From Herbaspirillum huttiense (lineage in GTDB: Bacteria > Pseudomonadota > Gammaproteobacteria > Burkholderiales > Burkholderiaceae_D): DNA of 64,000 nucleotides. Each line of letters opens with the position of its first letter. Position 1 is the first letter of the stretch. Below the pieces are notes generated by a model. The model did no database searches. It had not been told where the DNA came from and saw nothing but the letters and a program-made list of their open reading frames with translations. The stretch spans positions 2,418,001-2,482,000 of the forward strand of contig NZ_CP037993.1 of assembly GCF_004367745.1 (NCBI RefSeq), given 5' to 3'. This document shows positions 9,673-19,067 of the stretch, one piece after another. The position numbers were made by a program, and so were the translations under genes.

Positions 9673-10173
9673 ATGACTCTTGCCAGCTTTGCCACCTGTG
9701 ACCTGTGTGACGCCAACGAAGACAAGCTGAGCGCCGGCACGCTGCACGTGCTGCCGCCCATCTTTGCCTCTTTTGGCCGCAAGCAGGTCTTCGCCGGTCC
9801 GGCGCGTACGCTCAAGGTCTTCGAGGACAACGTGCTGGTGCGCAAGGCCCTGGAAACCCCGGGCAATGGCGACGTACTGGTGGTCGATGGCGGCGGCAGC
9901 CTGCGTTGCGCCCTGGTCGGCGGCAATCTGGCACAGCTGGCGCAGGACAATGGCTGGGCCGGCATCCTGGTCAATGGCTGCGTGCGCGATGCGGCTGAAC
10001 TCAATGCCTGCGAGGTCGGCATCCGGGCGCTCGCTACCCATCCGCAGCGCAGCTTCCGCAAGGGGGCAGGGGATGCCGACATCAAGGTCGGCATTGCCGG
10101 CGTGGCGGTGCACCCGGGCGACTGGATCTATGCCGATGTGGATGGGGTGCTGGTGTCGCGTACCCGGCTTTGA
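9673..10173 (+). CDS. rraA: RNase E inhibitor RraA (RraA-like aldolase family)
   Basis: A 166-residue protein with the RraA fold signatures [11 protein letters not shown] near residue 36, the substrate-site motif [17 protein letters not shown] (about 78-94), and [10 protein letters not shown] at about 98-107, where the Arg-Asp pair lies. RraA trimers bind RNase E and mask its degradosome region. The related aldolases (4-hydroxy-4-methyl-2-oxoglutarate aldolase) share the same Arg/Asp, so an enzymatic role cannot be excluded from sequence. It starts 49 bases after the GGDEF gene, with GGAGAA before the ATG. Confidence 0.85.
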   Translation: MTLASFATCDLCDANEDKLSAGTLHVLPPIFASFGRKQVFAGPARTLKVFEDNVLVRKALETPGNGDVLVVDGGGSLRCALVGGNLAQLAQDNGWAGILVNGCVRDAAELNACEVGIRALATHPQRSFRKGAGDADIKVGIAGVAVHPGDWIYADVDGVLVSRTRL

Positions 10174-10207
10174 GCGTTTTCCTTCACCTTCAGTTGCAAG
10201 CTTTCAA

Positions 10208-10232
10208 GCCCGCCGCGTGCGGGCGTTTGTTT
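10208..10232 (+). terminator. Probable terminator of rraA
   Basis: A six-base stem, GCCCGC (10208-10213) with GCGGGC (10219-10224), has a five-base loop and a short T-rich tail (GTTTGTTT). It lies in the gap between rraA and the convergent YccS-like gene. Confidence 0.6.
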
Positions 10233-10248
10233 GAGCCCGCCAAGCCGC

Positions 10249-12480
10249 TCAGTCGGGGGTTTTGCGCAGTACCCGGTCGATGGCCTCGGTCTGGCTGACA
10301 ATTTCCTTCAAATCCTGATTCAGCAGGCTGGTCCGGCGGCGCAGGTTGTCCCAGCCGGACCAGGCGCTGGCCTCGGCCGGTACCGGCTCCGGCGTGACCG
10401 GGCCGATCAGTTCGATCTTGCCGGACAGGGCCTTGTCCTCGGCTGCTTCGGGCGACACCACTACCGCACCGCCACGCTTTCTTGGCTTGGGGGCCAGCAG
10501 GCGCTGGGCTTCGGCCAGGTGCTGGCTGGCTTCCAGATAGGTCTCCTCGATCAGCCTGGCCACTGCGCTTTGGGGCATGTTTTCCTGATGCCGCCGCAGC
10601 ATCAGGCGCAGGGCAGCAATGTGGGCCGCCACCAGATAGTTCTGCACGATGAAGCGGTTCAGCTCGCGCACCGCGCGCTGCTTGGTGGCCGGTTCATCCA
10701 TCATCCGTACCAGCGCCGAGATGAGCGCGGCCAGGCTGTCCATGAAGCCCTTGCGGCAAACCCGGTAGAAGAAATCATCCTTGACCTTGCCCTCCAGCAG
10801 ATCGCGGCTGGCCGTCAGATAGCGCTGGCTGGACTTGAGCACGTTGCGCAGCAGTTTGGGCAGGTCGCGGTACTCCCAGGCTGGCAGCACGTAGCTGAAG
10901 ACGGTGGCGATGACCACGCCGATGAGGGTATCGATGAGCCGCTCGCCGATCACGCCCTGGTGACCGGCCGGTACCAGCAGGTTGAGCAGCATCAGGATCT
11001 GCACCGAGGCCGCAATGGCCGTGTAGCGGTACTTGATGTAGGTGAAGGCAGGGGCCGCCACGCTGGCGGCGAACAGCACCGCCAACTGGCCCAGCGGGTT
11101 GTGCACGAAGCGCAGGATCAGCATGGTGATCAGGCAGCCGATGACGGTGCCGATCAGGCGGTCCGCCATGCGCTGCTTGGTGGCGCTGAAATTGGGCTTG
11201 AGGATGATGACGATGGTCAGCACGATCCAGTAGCCGTGCGCCATGTAGGGCAGCAGCCCGGCAATCCACAGGCCGGTGGTCACGGCCAGCGCCACCCGGA
11301 TGGCGAAGCGGAAGATCGGCGACTGCCAGCGCAGGTTCACCAGCAGCATGTTGAACTTGAATTTCTGCTGGGTCAGGAAGGGCGTCATATCCGAACCCGG
11401 CAAAATGGGCAGCGGATCGACCGGGTTCTGCGTGGCCTGGTGGACCTGGCCGATGAATTCGATGATGTCGCGGATCTTGTTGTAGGTCACGCGCAGCAGC
11501 GTGAGCGCTTCCTGCGAGGCCTGGCGCGGACCGGGCTGGGCCAGTTCCTGCATCTCGAACTGCACCGCGCGCAGCTCGGCCTTGTAGTTCACACTGGGTT
11601 CGGAGGCCTTCTTGCGGGTAATCGCATAGGCGATCGATTCGATGTCCTGCGCCGCCTTGGTGGCCAAGTCGCGCAGGAAGATCATCACGTCGGACTCGCC
11701 GAAATGCTGGCGCAGGAGGGCATAGTCGGCGTGGGTGGAGAGCACCTGTTCATACAGTTCCAGCATCGACAGGTGCACCTGCACCAGCAGGCCATCCTGC
11801 TTGGTATGCAGGTCGCGCAGGATCAGGTCGCGCGAGGCCTGCTGCTTGTCGGCCACCACGATCTGCTGGCGCACCAGCTGGTTGAACTGGCTGGCCAGGT
11901 CATGCTTGACGTCATAGAAGTCGGCCTTGATGCGCAGGTAGCGTGCCAGCTCGAACAGCGCCTCGGCCAGCACCTGCTGCTTGATGCGGCGGCGCAGGAA
12001 CCACGATACCACCATCGAATAAGCCAGATAGCCCAGCCCGCCGCCCAGGAACAGGCCCGCATGCAGGAAGGCGTCGGCAATGGGGACCTGGTTCTCCATC
12101 GACAGGGTCATCACCATGAGCGCAGCGAACTGCAGCGGCATGGTCTTCTTGCCGTAGACCACCATCATGCTGGCGAAGAAGCTCACCACCACCATCATCG
12201 CGCTGACCAGCCACGGCACCGGCGCACAGAGGCTGATGACCAGCATCACCACCGTACAGAGCAGCACCCCGGCCAGCATCTCGTTGAACTTGTGGCGCAG
12301 CGGGCTGGGCAGGTCCATCAGGCTGGTACAGAGTGCACCCAGGAAGACCGTCATCGTGGTCGGCATGTCGGCGACGTTGAACACCAGCAGGGTCAGGCCG
12401 ACTACCCCGATCGCGATCCGCACACCTGTATAGAAATAATGACTGAAGAGGAAGGTGCGAATGTCCAGGGCGTAATGCAT
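10249..12480 (-). CDS. YccS/YhfK-type FUSC inner-membrane protein
   Basis: 743 residues. An N-terminal block of six hydrophobic segments (about residues 15-165, for example GVRIAIGVVGLTLLVF and YLAYSMVVSWFL) is followed by a cytosolic region. A second membrane block starts near 395 (FRFAIRVALAVTTGLWIAG, then YWIVLTIVIILKPNFS) and a cytosolic tail ends the protein. This duplicated FUSC layout is that of YccS/YhfK, whose transport substrates are unknown. It differs from the AaeB-like FUSC protein at the left edge in carrying no visible efflux partners. Both neighbouring genes point the other way, so it is probably monocistronic. Confidence 0.85.
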   Translation of the reverse strand: MHYALDIRTFLFSHYFYTGVRIAIGVVGLTLLVFNVADMPTTMTVFLGALCTSLMDLPSPLRHKFNEMLAGVLLCTVVMLVISLCAPVPWLVSAMMVVVSFFASMMVVYGKKTMPLQFAALMVMTLSMENQVPIADAFLHAGLFLGGGLGYLAYSMVVSWFLRRRIKQQVLAEALFELARYLRIKADFYDVKHDLASQFNQLVRQQIVVADKQQASRDLILRDLHTKQDGLLVQVHLSMLELYEQVLSTHADYALLRQHFGESDVMIFLRDLATKAAQDIESIAYAITRKKASEPSVNYKAELRAVQFEMQELAQPGPRQASQEALTLLRVTYNKIRDIIEFIGQVHQATQNPVDPLPILPGSDMTPFLTQQKFKFNMLLVNLRWQSPIFRFAIRVALAVTTGLWIAGLLPYMAHGYWIVLTIVIILKPNFSATKQRMADRLIGTVIGCLITMLILRFVHNPLGQLAVLFAASVAAPAFTYIKYRYTAIAASVQILMLLNLLVPAGHQGVIGERLIDTLIGVVIATVFSYVLPAWEYRDLPKLLRNVLKSSQRYLTASRDLLEGKVKDDFFYRVCRKGFMDSLAALISALVRMMDEPATKQRAVRELNRFIVQNYLVAAHIAALRLMLRRHQENMPQSAVARLIEETYLEASQHLAEAQRLLAPKPRKRGGAVVVSPEAAEDKALSGKIELIGPVTPEPVPAEASAWSGWDNLRRRTSLLNQDLKEIVSQTEAIDRVLRKTPD

Positions 12481-12974
12481 GTAGACAGGGGCGGCGTTGC
12501 ATCACCGCTTTGGAATGAGTTAGGCGCTTATTCTCTGCCTTCTTTTGCAATTAGACAACCCGAGCGCCTTGGGTCGTGGAAGACAGTTTGACGAGTCGAT
12601 AGATGAAGGAAAAAACGGATCTTCGGACGCCAGTGCGGCCTGGATCGGTCAAAAACGTCATCAACGATCGCGGTGATATGAACGATGAGCGTGCAAGAGG
12701 TTTCATTTCCGTGCTTTTTTTACGATACGAAATCGTCATTTCGTATGGTGAAAAGTACGAGTGCGCTGCATCAAAATTCCTTTTCATTCTCCGGATTTTC
12801 GTTTCGTATCGCAAAATAGAGCGCGTAAGTACATGATTATATTGGTATAAAAATTTTACAGATATCTTATATAAGACATTGTTGCTCCGCTCCGCCAGGC
12901 CTACTATGAAGTCATGGAATCAACGATTTCATCCGGTTTCAAGCCACTTCATATTGACCAACAAGGAGATCCAC
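12481..12974. promoter_or_regulatory. 494-base AT-rich regulatory region upstream of aceA
   Basis: This region is strikingly AT-rich between about 12700 and 12880. It contains a perfect palindrome, ATACGAAAT-N4-ATTTCGTAT (12725-12746), and a further TTTCGTAT half-site at 12802-12809. The latter lies 63 bases (six helical turns) after the matching half at 12739. A separate perfect palindrome, TCTTATATAAGA, is at 12865-12876. Short open frames cross it on both strands, but none has a ribosome site or family resemblance. I read it as the control region of isocitrate lyase, with the promoter of the YccS-like gene at its left end. Confidence 0.6.
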
Positions 12975-14279
<1,305 letters not shown>

Positions 14280-14322
14280 GCCAGGACGATGCCGAAGTTT
14301 GAGTGAATGTGTGTGATGTAAC

Positions 14323-14401
14323 GCCGGCCCGCATCCTTGCGCGGGCCGGCGGGGAGATCCCCGAACTTGATGCCGCACTCCACAAGAGTGCGGTTTTTTT
14401 T
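14323..14401 (+). terminator. aceA terminator (two stacked hairpins)
   Basis: A first 10-base-pair GC stem (14323-14332 with 14341-14350) has no T tail. A second eight-base-pair stem (CCGCACTC 14373-14380 with GAGTGCGG 14386-14393) is followed by eight T residues (14394-14401). The second is a textbook intrinsic terminator. It also separates aceA from the convergent modC. Confidence 0.9.
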
Positions 14402-14432
14402 CGACCGTCTCCCGGAAATCAGGCGGCCAGGA

Positions 14433-15101
14433 TCAGGGACGATGCAGGCGGCCGTCGCGCAGTTCGAACACGGTCTGCCCCAGCGCTTCCACATCGGCCG
14501 GGTCATGGGTAATGAGCAGCATCGGTACCTGCAGGCGGCTTTGCAGCTCGGCCAGCTCGCTGCGCATGCGCTGGCGCAGCGACAGGTCCAGTGCGGAGAA
14601 GGGTTCATCCAGCAAGAGCATGTCGGGCTCTGCCACCAGCGCGCGCGCCAGCGCCACCCGCTGCCGCTGGCCGCCGGAAATCTGCGCCGGACGGCTGTGG
14701 GCGATGGCCTCCAGTTCAAAGGCCTGCAGCCACTGGCGCACGGCTGGATGCTCGGCGGGGCGGCGCAGGTTGATGCTGCCGCGTGCCAGACCGAAGGCGA
14801 TGTTCTGCGCCACCGTCAGATGCGGGAAGAGGGCGTAATCCTGGAACAGGTAGGCGACGTTGCGCTCCTGCACCCGCACATCAATGCCTTGCGCACTGTC
14901 GAAGAGCGTGCGGCCCTGGATGCGGATGTGGCCGCTGTCAGGGCGCATCAAACCGGCGATGGCCTTGAGGGTGAGGCTCTTGCCCGAACCCGAAGGGCCG
15001 TAGAGCACGATGCGCTGGCTGTCGGAGGCCAGGGTGATGTCGAGCGAAAAAACGCGATCGGCAGCGCGCAGCTCTTTCTGAAGGTGAAGGTCGACGCTCA
15101 C
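14433..15101 (-). CDS. modC: Molybdate ABC transporter ATPase ModC (short form)
   Basis: 222 residues from a GTG start. Walker A GPSGSGKS is at 35-42, the Q-loop FQDYALFPHLTV near 87-98, the signature SGGQR at 142-146 and Walker B MLLLDE at 161-166. It lacks the C-terminal MOP (molybdate-binding) domain of the 350-residue E. coli ModC, so it ends right after the ATPase fold. It is the last gene of modABC, 46 bases after modB. It powers molybdate import for molybdenum-cofactor enzymes. Confidence 0.9.
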   Translation of the reverse strand: MSVDLHLQKELRAADRVFSLDITLASDSQRIVLYGPSGSGKSLTLKAIAGLMRPDSGHIRIQGRTLFDSAQGIDVRVQERNVAYLFQDYALFPHLTVAQNIAFGLARGSINLRRPAEHPAVRQWLQAFELEAIAHSRPAQISGGQRQRVALARALVAEPDMLLLDEPFSALDLSLRQRMRSELAELQSRLQVPMLLITHDPADVEALGQTVFELRDGRLHRP

Positions 15102-15147
15102 GTGATCGTTCAGGGGTCAGAGGGCAGGAGGGGAAAGTGAAGCAATC

Positions 15148-15822
15148 TTACCGGAGCGGCAGCTGCACGCGGTCCGGCATCAGGCGCCCGGCCACCATCA
15201 ACAGCACGATGCAGGTGATCGAGGTCACCACGACCAGGAAGGTAGCGGCCCCATCGTCCCCCGCCTGCACGGCTTCGTAGATGGCCACCGACAGGGTTTG
15301 CGTGCGTCCCGGCAGGTTGCCGGCGACCATCAGGGTGGCACCGAATTCCCCGAGGGCGCGGGCGAAGGCCAGAAGCACACCCGCCATGATCCCGCGCGTG
15401 GCCAGGGGCAGGCTGACCCGGAAGAACACCCCGGCTTCGGATACGCCCAGCACGCGGGCGGCATCTTCCAGTTGATGATCCACGCTCTCGAAGGCCGCCC
15501 GCGCCGCCTTGAGCACCAGCGGAAAGGCCACCACGGTGGAGGCCAGCACCGCCCCCTGCCAGGTGAAGACCAACTGGATGCCCAGGCTCTCCAGCCAGGC
15601 CCCGAAGGGTCCGCGCCGGCCGAACAGCACCAGCAGGTAATAGCCCAGCACGGTCGGCGGCAGCACCAGCGGCAGGGTCAGGATCGAATCGATGAAATCC
15701 CGCAGCGGCGAGCGCCAGCGCGAAAGCCCCCAGGCGGCGGCCACGCCCAGCACCAGGTTGAGCAGGGTCGCCAGTCCCGCGACCTTGAGCGAGAGCAGAA
15801 GGGGAGTCCAGACCGGATGCAT
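15148..15822 (-). CDS. modB: Molybdate ABC transporter permease ModB
   Basis: 224 residues with five hydrophobic segments and the ABC permease coupling loop EDAARVLGVSEAGVFFRVSLP (about 140-160), which contains the EAA-G pattern. LPLVLPPTVLGYYLLVLFG near residue 50 is typical of ModB/CysT permeases. It lies 21 bases after modA and 46 before modC, in one operon. ModB forms the homodimeric membrane channel. Confidence 0.93.
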   Translation of the reverse strand: MHPVWTPLLLSLKVAGLATLLNLVLGVAAAWGLSRWRSPLRDFIDSILTLPLVLPPTVLGYYLLVLFGRRGPFGAWLESLGIQLVFTWQGAVLASTVVAFPLVLKAARAAFESVDHQLEDAARVLGVSEAGVFFRVSLPLATRGIMAGVLLAFARALGEFGATLMVAGNLPGRTQTLSVAIYEAVQAGDDGAATFLVVVTSITCIVLLMVAGRLMPDRVQLPLR

Positions 15823-15843
15823 CAGGCGTGCCGTGTCAAGCGA

Positions 15844-16614
15844 TCAGGGCTTCTGGAAGCCATAGCGCGCCAGCACCGCCTGCCCGCTGGCCGACAGTAC
15901 GTGCGCCACGAACTGCGCGGCCAGTGCCGGCTGCCGGGTACCGGCAGTCACCGCGATGGGATAGGTGGCCGGGGTGGTGGAGGGGATGCGCAGGGCAACC
16001 TTGACCTTCTCCGGCATGACCGCCGCATCGGTGGCAAAGACGAAGCCGGCATCGACTTCGCCGCGTGCCACGTAATCCAGGCTGGTGCGCACGTTCTCGG
16101 CCATCACGCCCTTGGCCTGTACTTGCGCCCACAGTCCGGCCTGCTCCAGTGCGGCCTTGGTGTAGCGGCCAAAGGGGACTGAGGCAGGATTGCCCAGGGC
16201 GATGCGCTGGTAGCCCGCGCCGGTGAGGTCCGCCAGCGTCGCCGGTTGCACTCTGGCGTCATGCGGCACGATCACCACGATCTGGTTGGCGGCGAAATTC
16301 TTGCGGGTAGAGGAATCGACGGCTTTTTCGGCGGCGGCTTTATCCATGGCGGTCTGGTCAGCCGAGGCGAAGACATCGGCGGGGGCACCGCGCACGATCT
16401 GTTGCATGAGGATGTCAGAGGCGCCGAAGTTGGTAATGACCTTCACACCCGGATGCTGCTGTTCGAAGCTTTGGGCCAGTTCCTTGAAGGCATTGGTGAG
16501 GCTGGCGGCGGCCGACACCACCAGGTCGGTGGCCTGCGCGCTGGTAGTGGCCAATAGCAGCGTAGCGGCACAAGCCGCACCCAGAGCGGCTTTCAGGCGG
16601 GCGGTCTTTAGCAT
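15844..16614 (-). CDS. modA: Molybdate-binding periplasmic protein ModA
   Basis: 256 residues with a clear Sec signal peptide (MLKTARLKAALGAACAATLL, cleavage after SAQA). The mature protein begins TDLVVSAAASLTNAF, the ModA hallmark that places serine at the oxyanion, and continues with GASDILMQQI and GAPADVFASAD. It captures molybdate or tungstate in the periplasm. The open frame reaches 16653, but AAGGA seven bases before 16614 and the signal peptide support the shorter start. It is transcribed from a strong promoter that overlaps a ModE-like box. Confidence 0.95.
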   Translation of the reverse strand: MLKTARLKAALGAACAATLLLATTSAQATDLVVSAAASLTNAFKELAQSFEQQHPGVKVITNFGASDILMQQIVRGAPADVFASADQTAMDKAAAEKAVDSSTRKNFAANQIVVIVPHDARVQPATLADLTGAGYQRIALGNPASVPFGRYTKAALEQAGLWAQVQAKGVMAENVRTSLDYVARGEVDAGFVFATDAAVMPEKVKVALRIPSTTPATYPIAVTAGTRQPALAAQFVAHVLSASGQAVLARYGFQKP

Positions 16615-16677
16615 CGTGCAGTCCTTGGTCGTGATAAATGAAGAAAAAGGCAAAAAAGCGCAAGCGCGGCAGGTCGG

Positions 16678-16709
16678 CGAAATATACGCAAGGATATAAC
16701 GAGCGTCAA
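16678..16709 (-). promoter_or_regulatory. modA promoter overlapped by a ModE-type operator
   Basis: On the minus strand, TTGACG (16709-16704) is followed after exactly 17 bases by TATATT (16686-16681), a strong sigma-70 promoter. Lying across the spacer and -10 is a 24-base element, 16701-16678: CGTTATAT, eight bases, then ATATTTCG. This matches the layout of the E. coli ModE box (CGTTATAT-N8-ACATAACG). ModE bound here with molybdate would block polymerase, the known logic of mod repression. Confidence 0.8.
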
Positions 16710-16761
16710 TTGCATGCAGTCGCCTGGCCGCAGCGGACTGCCCACTAGTACAATCACGCGC

Positions 16762-17139
16762 ATGAATGATTCCAAGACCCTACGAGTGCGCGTGATGCAA
16801 GGCGAGACCATCGCCTTCGGCCCGGGGAAGGCCGACCTGCTGCAGGCGATTGCACGGACCGGATCGATTTCCGGGGCGGCGCGCGAGATGGAGATGTCCT
16901 ATCGCCGTGCCTGGCTGCTGGTGGAGGAGATGAACCGCTGCTTCGCCACCCCGCTGGTGGCGACCGCCACGGGCGGCGCACGCGGGGGCGGTGCGGCCGT
17001 CACTGAGCTGGGGCAGGAAGTGCTGGCGCGCTATCGACGCATGCAGAAAAAGGCGGCGGCCAGTATTGCCGCCGATCTCAGGCATCTGCAGGGCTTGATG
17101 AGCGCCGTCCAGCCGGAGGGCGAAGACGACCATGCATGA
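16762..17139 (+). CDS. modE: ModE-type molybdate regulator, DNA-binding domain only
   Basis: 125 residues. The N-terminal winged helix-turn-helix (LLQAIARTGSISGAAREMEM, YRRAWLLVEEMN) matches the ModE/LysR-type HTH. The protein ends after about 120 residues, so the two MOP domains that bind molybdate in E. coli ModE are absent. This short ModE form occurs in many bacteria; how it senses molybdate is unclear. It is divergent from modA across the ModE-like box. TACAAT (16749-16754) ends seven bases before the ATG and there is no ribosome site, so the message may be leaderless. Its end overlaps the ClC gene by eight bases. Confidence 0.8.
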   Translation: MNDSKTLRVRVMQGETIAFGPGKADLLQAIARTGSISGAAREMEMSYRRAWLLVEEMNRCFATPLVATATGGARGGGAAVTELGQEVLARYRRMQKKAAASIAADLRHLQGLMSAVQPEGEDDHA

Positions 17140-18868
17140 GCTGTGGATCAAGTACCGGCTGCGCGTCCTCAATGCCTGCCGCGTTTCCGAAAATCATTCG
17201 ATGCTGCTGTGGGGCGCGCTGGCCGGCTTCGTCGGGGCGCTGGCCACGATCGCTTTCCGTGAATGCATCGCGCTGCTGCAGATCTGGCTGACCGGGCATG
17301 ATGGCAGCTTCGTCGATATCGCCAAGGGGCTGTCCTGGCCGGTGCGGGTGCTGCTGCCGACCTGCGGCGGCGTGATTGCCGGCCTGTTCCTGGTATGGGC
17401 CAAGCGCACCCCGGCCGGCAATGGCGGCGATTACATGGAAGCGGTAGCCATCGGTGATGGTGCCATTCCGGTGCGCAATACACTCTTGCGCAGCATCTCT
17501 TCGCTGGCCTCGATTGCCTCGGGTGGCTCCATCGGCCGCGAGGGGCCGATGGTGCAGCTCTCGGCTCTGTGCGCCTCGCTGGTGGGAAAGTTTTCACACT
17601 TTCCTTCATCTCGCCTGCGGCTGCTGGTGGCCTGCGGGGCCGCAGCCGGCATTACCTCGGCCTATAACGCGCCGATTGCGGGCGCTTTCTTCATTACCGA
17701 GATTGTCCTCGGTTCGCTGGTGATGGAGAGCTTCGGCCCGGTGGTGGTGGCCTCGGTGGTGGCCAACATCACCATGCGCGAGCTGCCCGGCTATCGTGCC
17801 GCCTACGAGATGCCGTATTTCCCCGAGATCGGCGGCTGGGAAGTACTGCTGTTCCTGGTGCTGGGTGTGCTGGCCGGGATCCTGGCACCGCAGTTCCTGC
17901 GAGTGCTGGAACTGGGCAAGCAGGGTTTCGGCAAGCTCAAGTTGCCGCTGCCGGTGCGCCTGGGTGTGGGCGGGCTGCTGGTCGGGCTGATCTCCATCGA
18001 AGTGCCCGAGGTCTGGGGCAATGGCTACAGCCTGGTCAATTCGCTGCTGCATACCACCTGGCTGTGGCAGGCGGTGCTGATGGTGCTGGTCATCAAGGTG
18101 CTGGCCACCGCCATCACCGTCGGGTCGGGTGCGGTGGGCGGTATCTTCACGCCAACGCTGTTCGTCGGCGCGGCGGTGGGTTACCTGTTCGGCGATACCG
18201 CGCAGGCCTTGCTGCCGTTCCACATGTCGCAGCCCTTCGCCTACGCCATGGTGGGCATGGGGGCCTTCCTGGCGGCTGCGTCCTATGCGCCGCTGATGGC
18301 GATCCTGATGATTTTCGAGATGACCTTGAGCTATCAGGTGGTGCTGCCGCTGATGCTGTCCTGCGTGGTGGCCTATGTGGTGGCGCGCAGCACGGACGGG
18401 CGTTCCATGTACGAGATCACCCTCAAACGCCATCGCGACAACGAAGAGCGGCTGCGCTTGCGCGGCACCCACATGAGCGACCTGATCCGCCCGGCCGACA
18501 CGGTGCTAAGCGAGACAGCCAGCCTGGAAGAGGTCAGCGCGCTGTTCCTCAAATACCCGGTCAAGTACGTCTACATCGTCGATGCCCATGAGCGCTACCT
18601 GGGCGTGGTGGCCTTGCAGGACATCACCTCCTGGCTGCTGGACAAGAAGGAACCTGCAGGCCGGGTCGCGCGGGACTTCCTGCGGCCGCACTTCCTGCAT
18701 GAAGTCACGCCCGACATGTCCCTGGGCGAGGCGCTGCAGCTGTTCCTCGATCACCAGGGGGAGCGCCTGCCCGTCATCGCCAGCGCGGAAGACCCGCGCC
18801 TGTTGGGGGTGGTTTTCAAGACCTCGCTGCTGGATGCCTATTTCCGCCTGGATCGCGCCGGAAACTGA
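17132..18868 (+). CDS. ClC-family anion channel/antiporter with CBS pair
   Basis: 578 residues: about eleven hydrophobic helices, then two CBS domains (about residues 450-575). The ClC gating motif is intact (GSIGREGPMVQ, GREGP at 135-139), as are GGIFTPTLFVG near 330 and a SMYE tyrosine near 428. The first selectivity loop, normally GSGIP, reads GNGGD (96-100), so the anion-coordinating serine is missing. GREGP rather than GREGT argues against the fluoride-specific CLC-F class. Related Burkholderiales proteins are annotated ClcB-like. The start overlaps the modE stop by eight bases, implying coupled translation. The ion transported is uncertain. Confidence 0.85.
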   Translation: MHELWIKYRLRVLNACRVSENHSMLLWGALAGFVGALATIAFRECIALLQIWLTGHDGSFVDIAKGLSWPVRVLLPTCGGVIAGLFLVWAKRTPAGNGGDYMEAVAIGDGAIPVRNTLLRSISSLASIASGGSIGREGPMVQLSALCASLVGKFSHFPSSRLRLLVACGAAAGITSAYNAPIAGAFFITEIVLGSLVMESFGPVVVASVVANITMRELPGYRAAYEMPYFPEIGGWEVLLFLVLGVLAGILAPQFLRVLELGKQGFGKLKLPLPVRLGVGGLLVGLISIEVPEVWGNGYSLVNSLLHTTWLWQAVLMVLVIKVLATAITVGSGAVGGIFTPTLFVGAAVGYLFGDTAQALLPFHMSQPFAYAMVGMGAFLAAASYAPLMAILMIFEMTLSYQVVLPLMLSCVVAYVVARSTDGRSMYEITLKRHRDNEERLRLRGTHMSDLIRPADTVLSETASLEEVSALFLKYPVKYVYIVDAHERYLGVVALQDITSWLLDKKEPAGRVARDFLRPHFLHEVTPDMSLGEALQLFLDHQGERLPVIASAEDPRLLGVVFKTSLLDAYFRLDRAGN

Positions 18869-19067
18869 GGGCAGGGAAGGCGGGAGGCTCGCTTGTCGCC
18901 GCCGCTGGCGCCGCCGTTGTTTGTAACAATGGCGGGGCTGTCCGACAACTGCTCACTTATCCTTGATAAAATGCGAAACGTTCCACCTCAACGGTGGTCG
19001 TGGCGCAGAACTCGTTCGAGCCGATGCGTCACCCGATTTCAACCCCCATCCTAGAAGTGAATTTTCC

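Noticed and set aside
10231-12591. Long plus-strand open frame across the YccS-like gene
   Set aside because: Antisense shadow: His/Gln-rich low-complexity translation, while the minus-strand frame gives a clear membrane protein.
12551-12836. Short open frames on both strands in the aceA upstream region
   Set aside because: They run through the palindromes, have no ribosome site and give no recognisable protein.
17132-18868. ClC protein as a fluoride-specific CLC-F antiporter (given CrcB in the same window)
   Set aside because: CLC-F proteins carry GREGT in place of GREGP; this one has GREGP.
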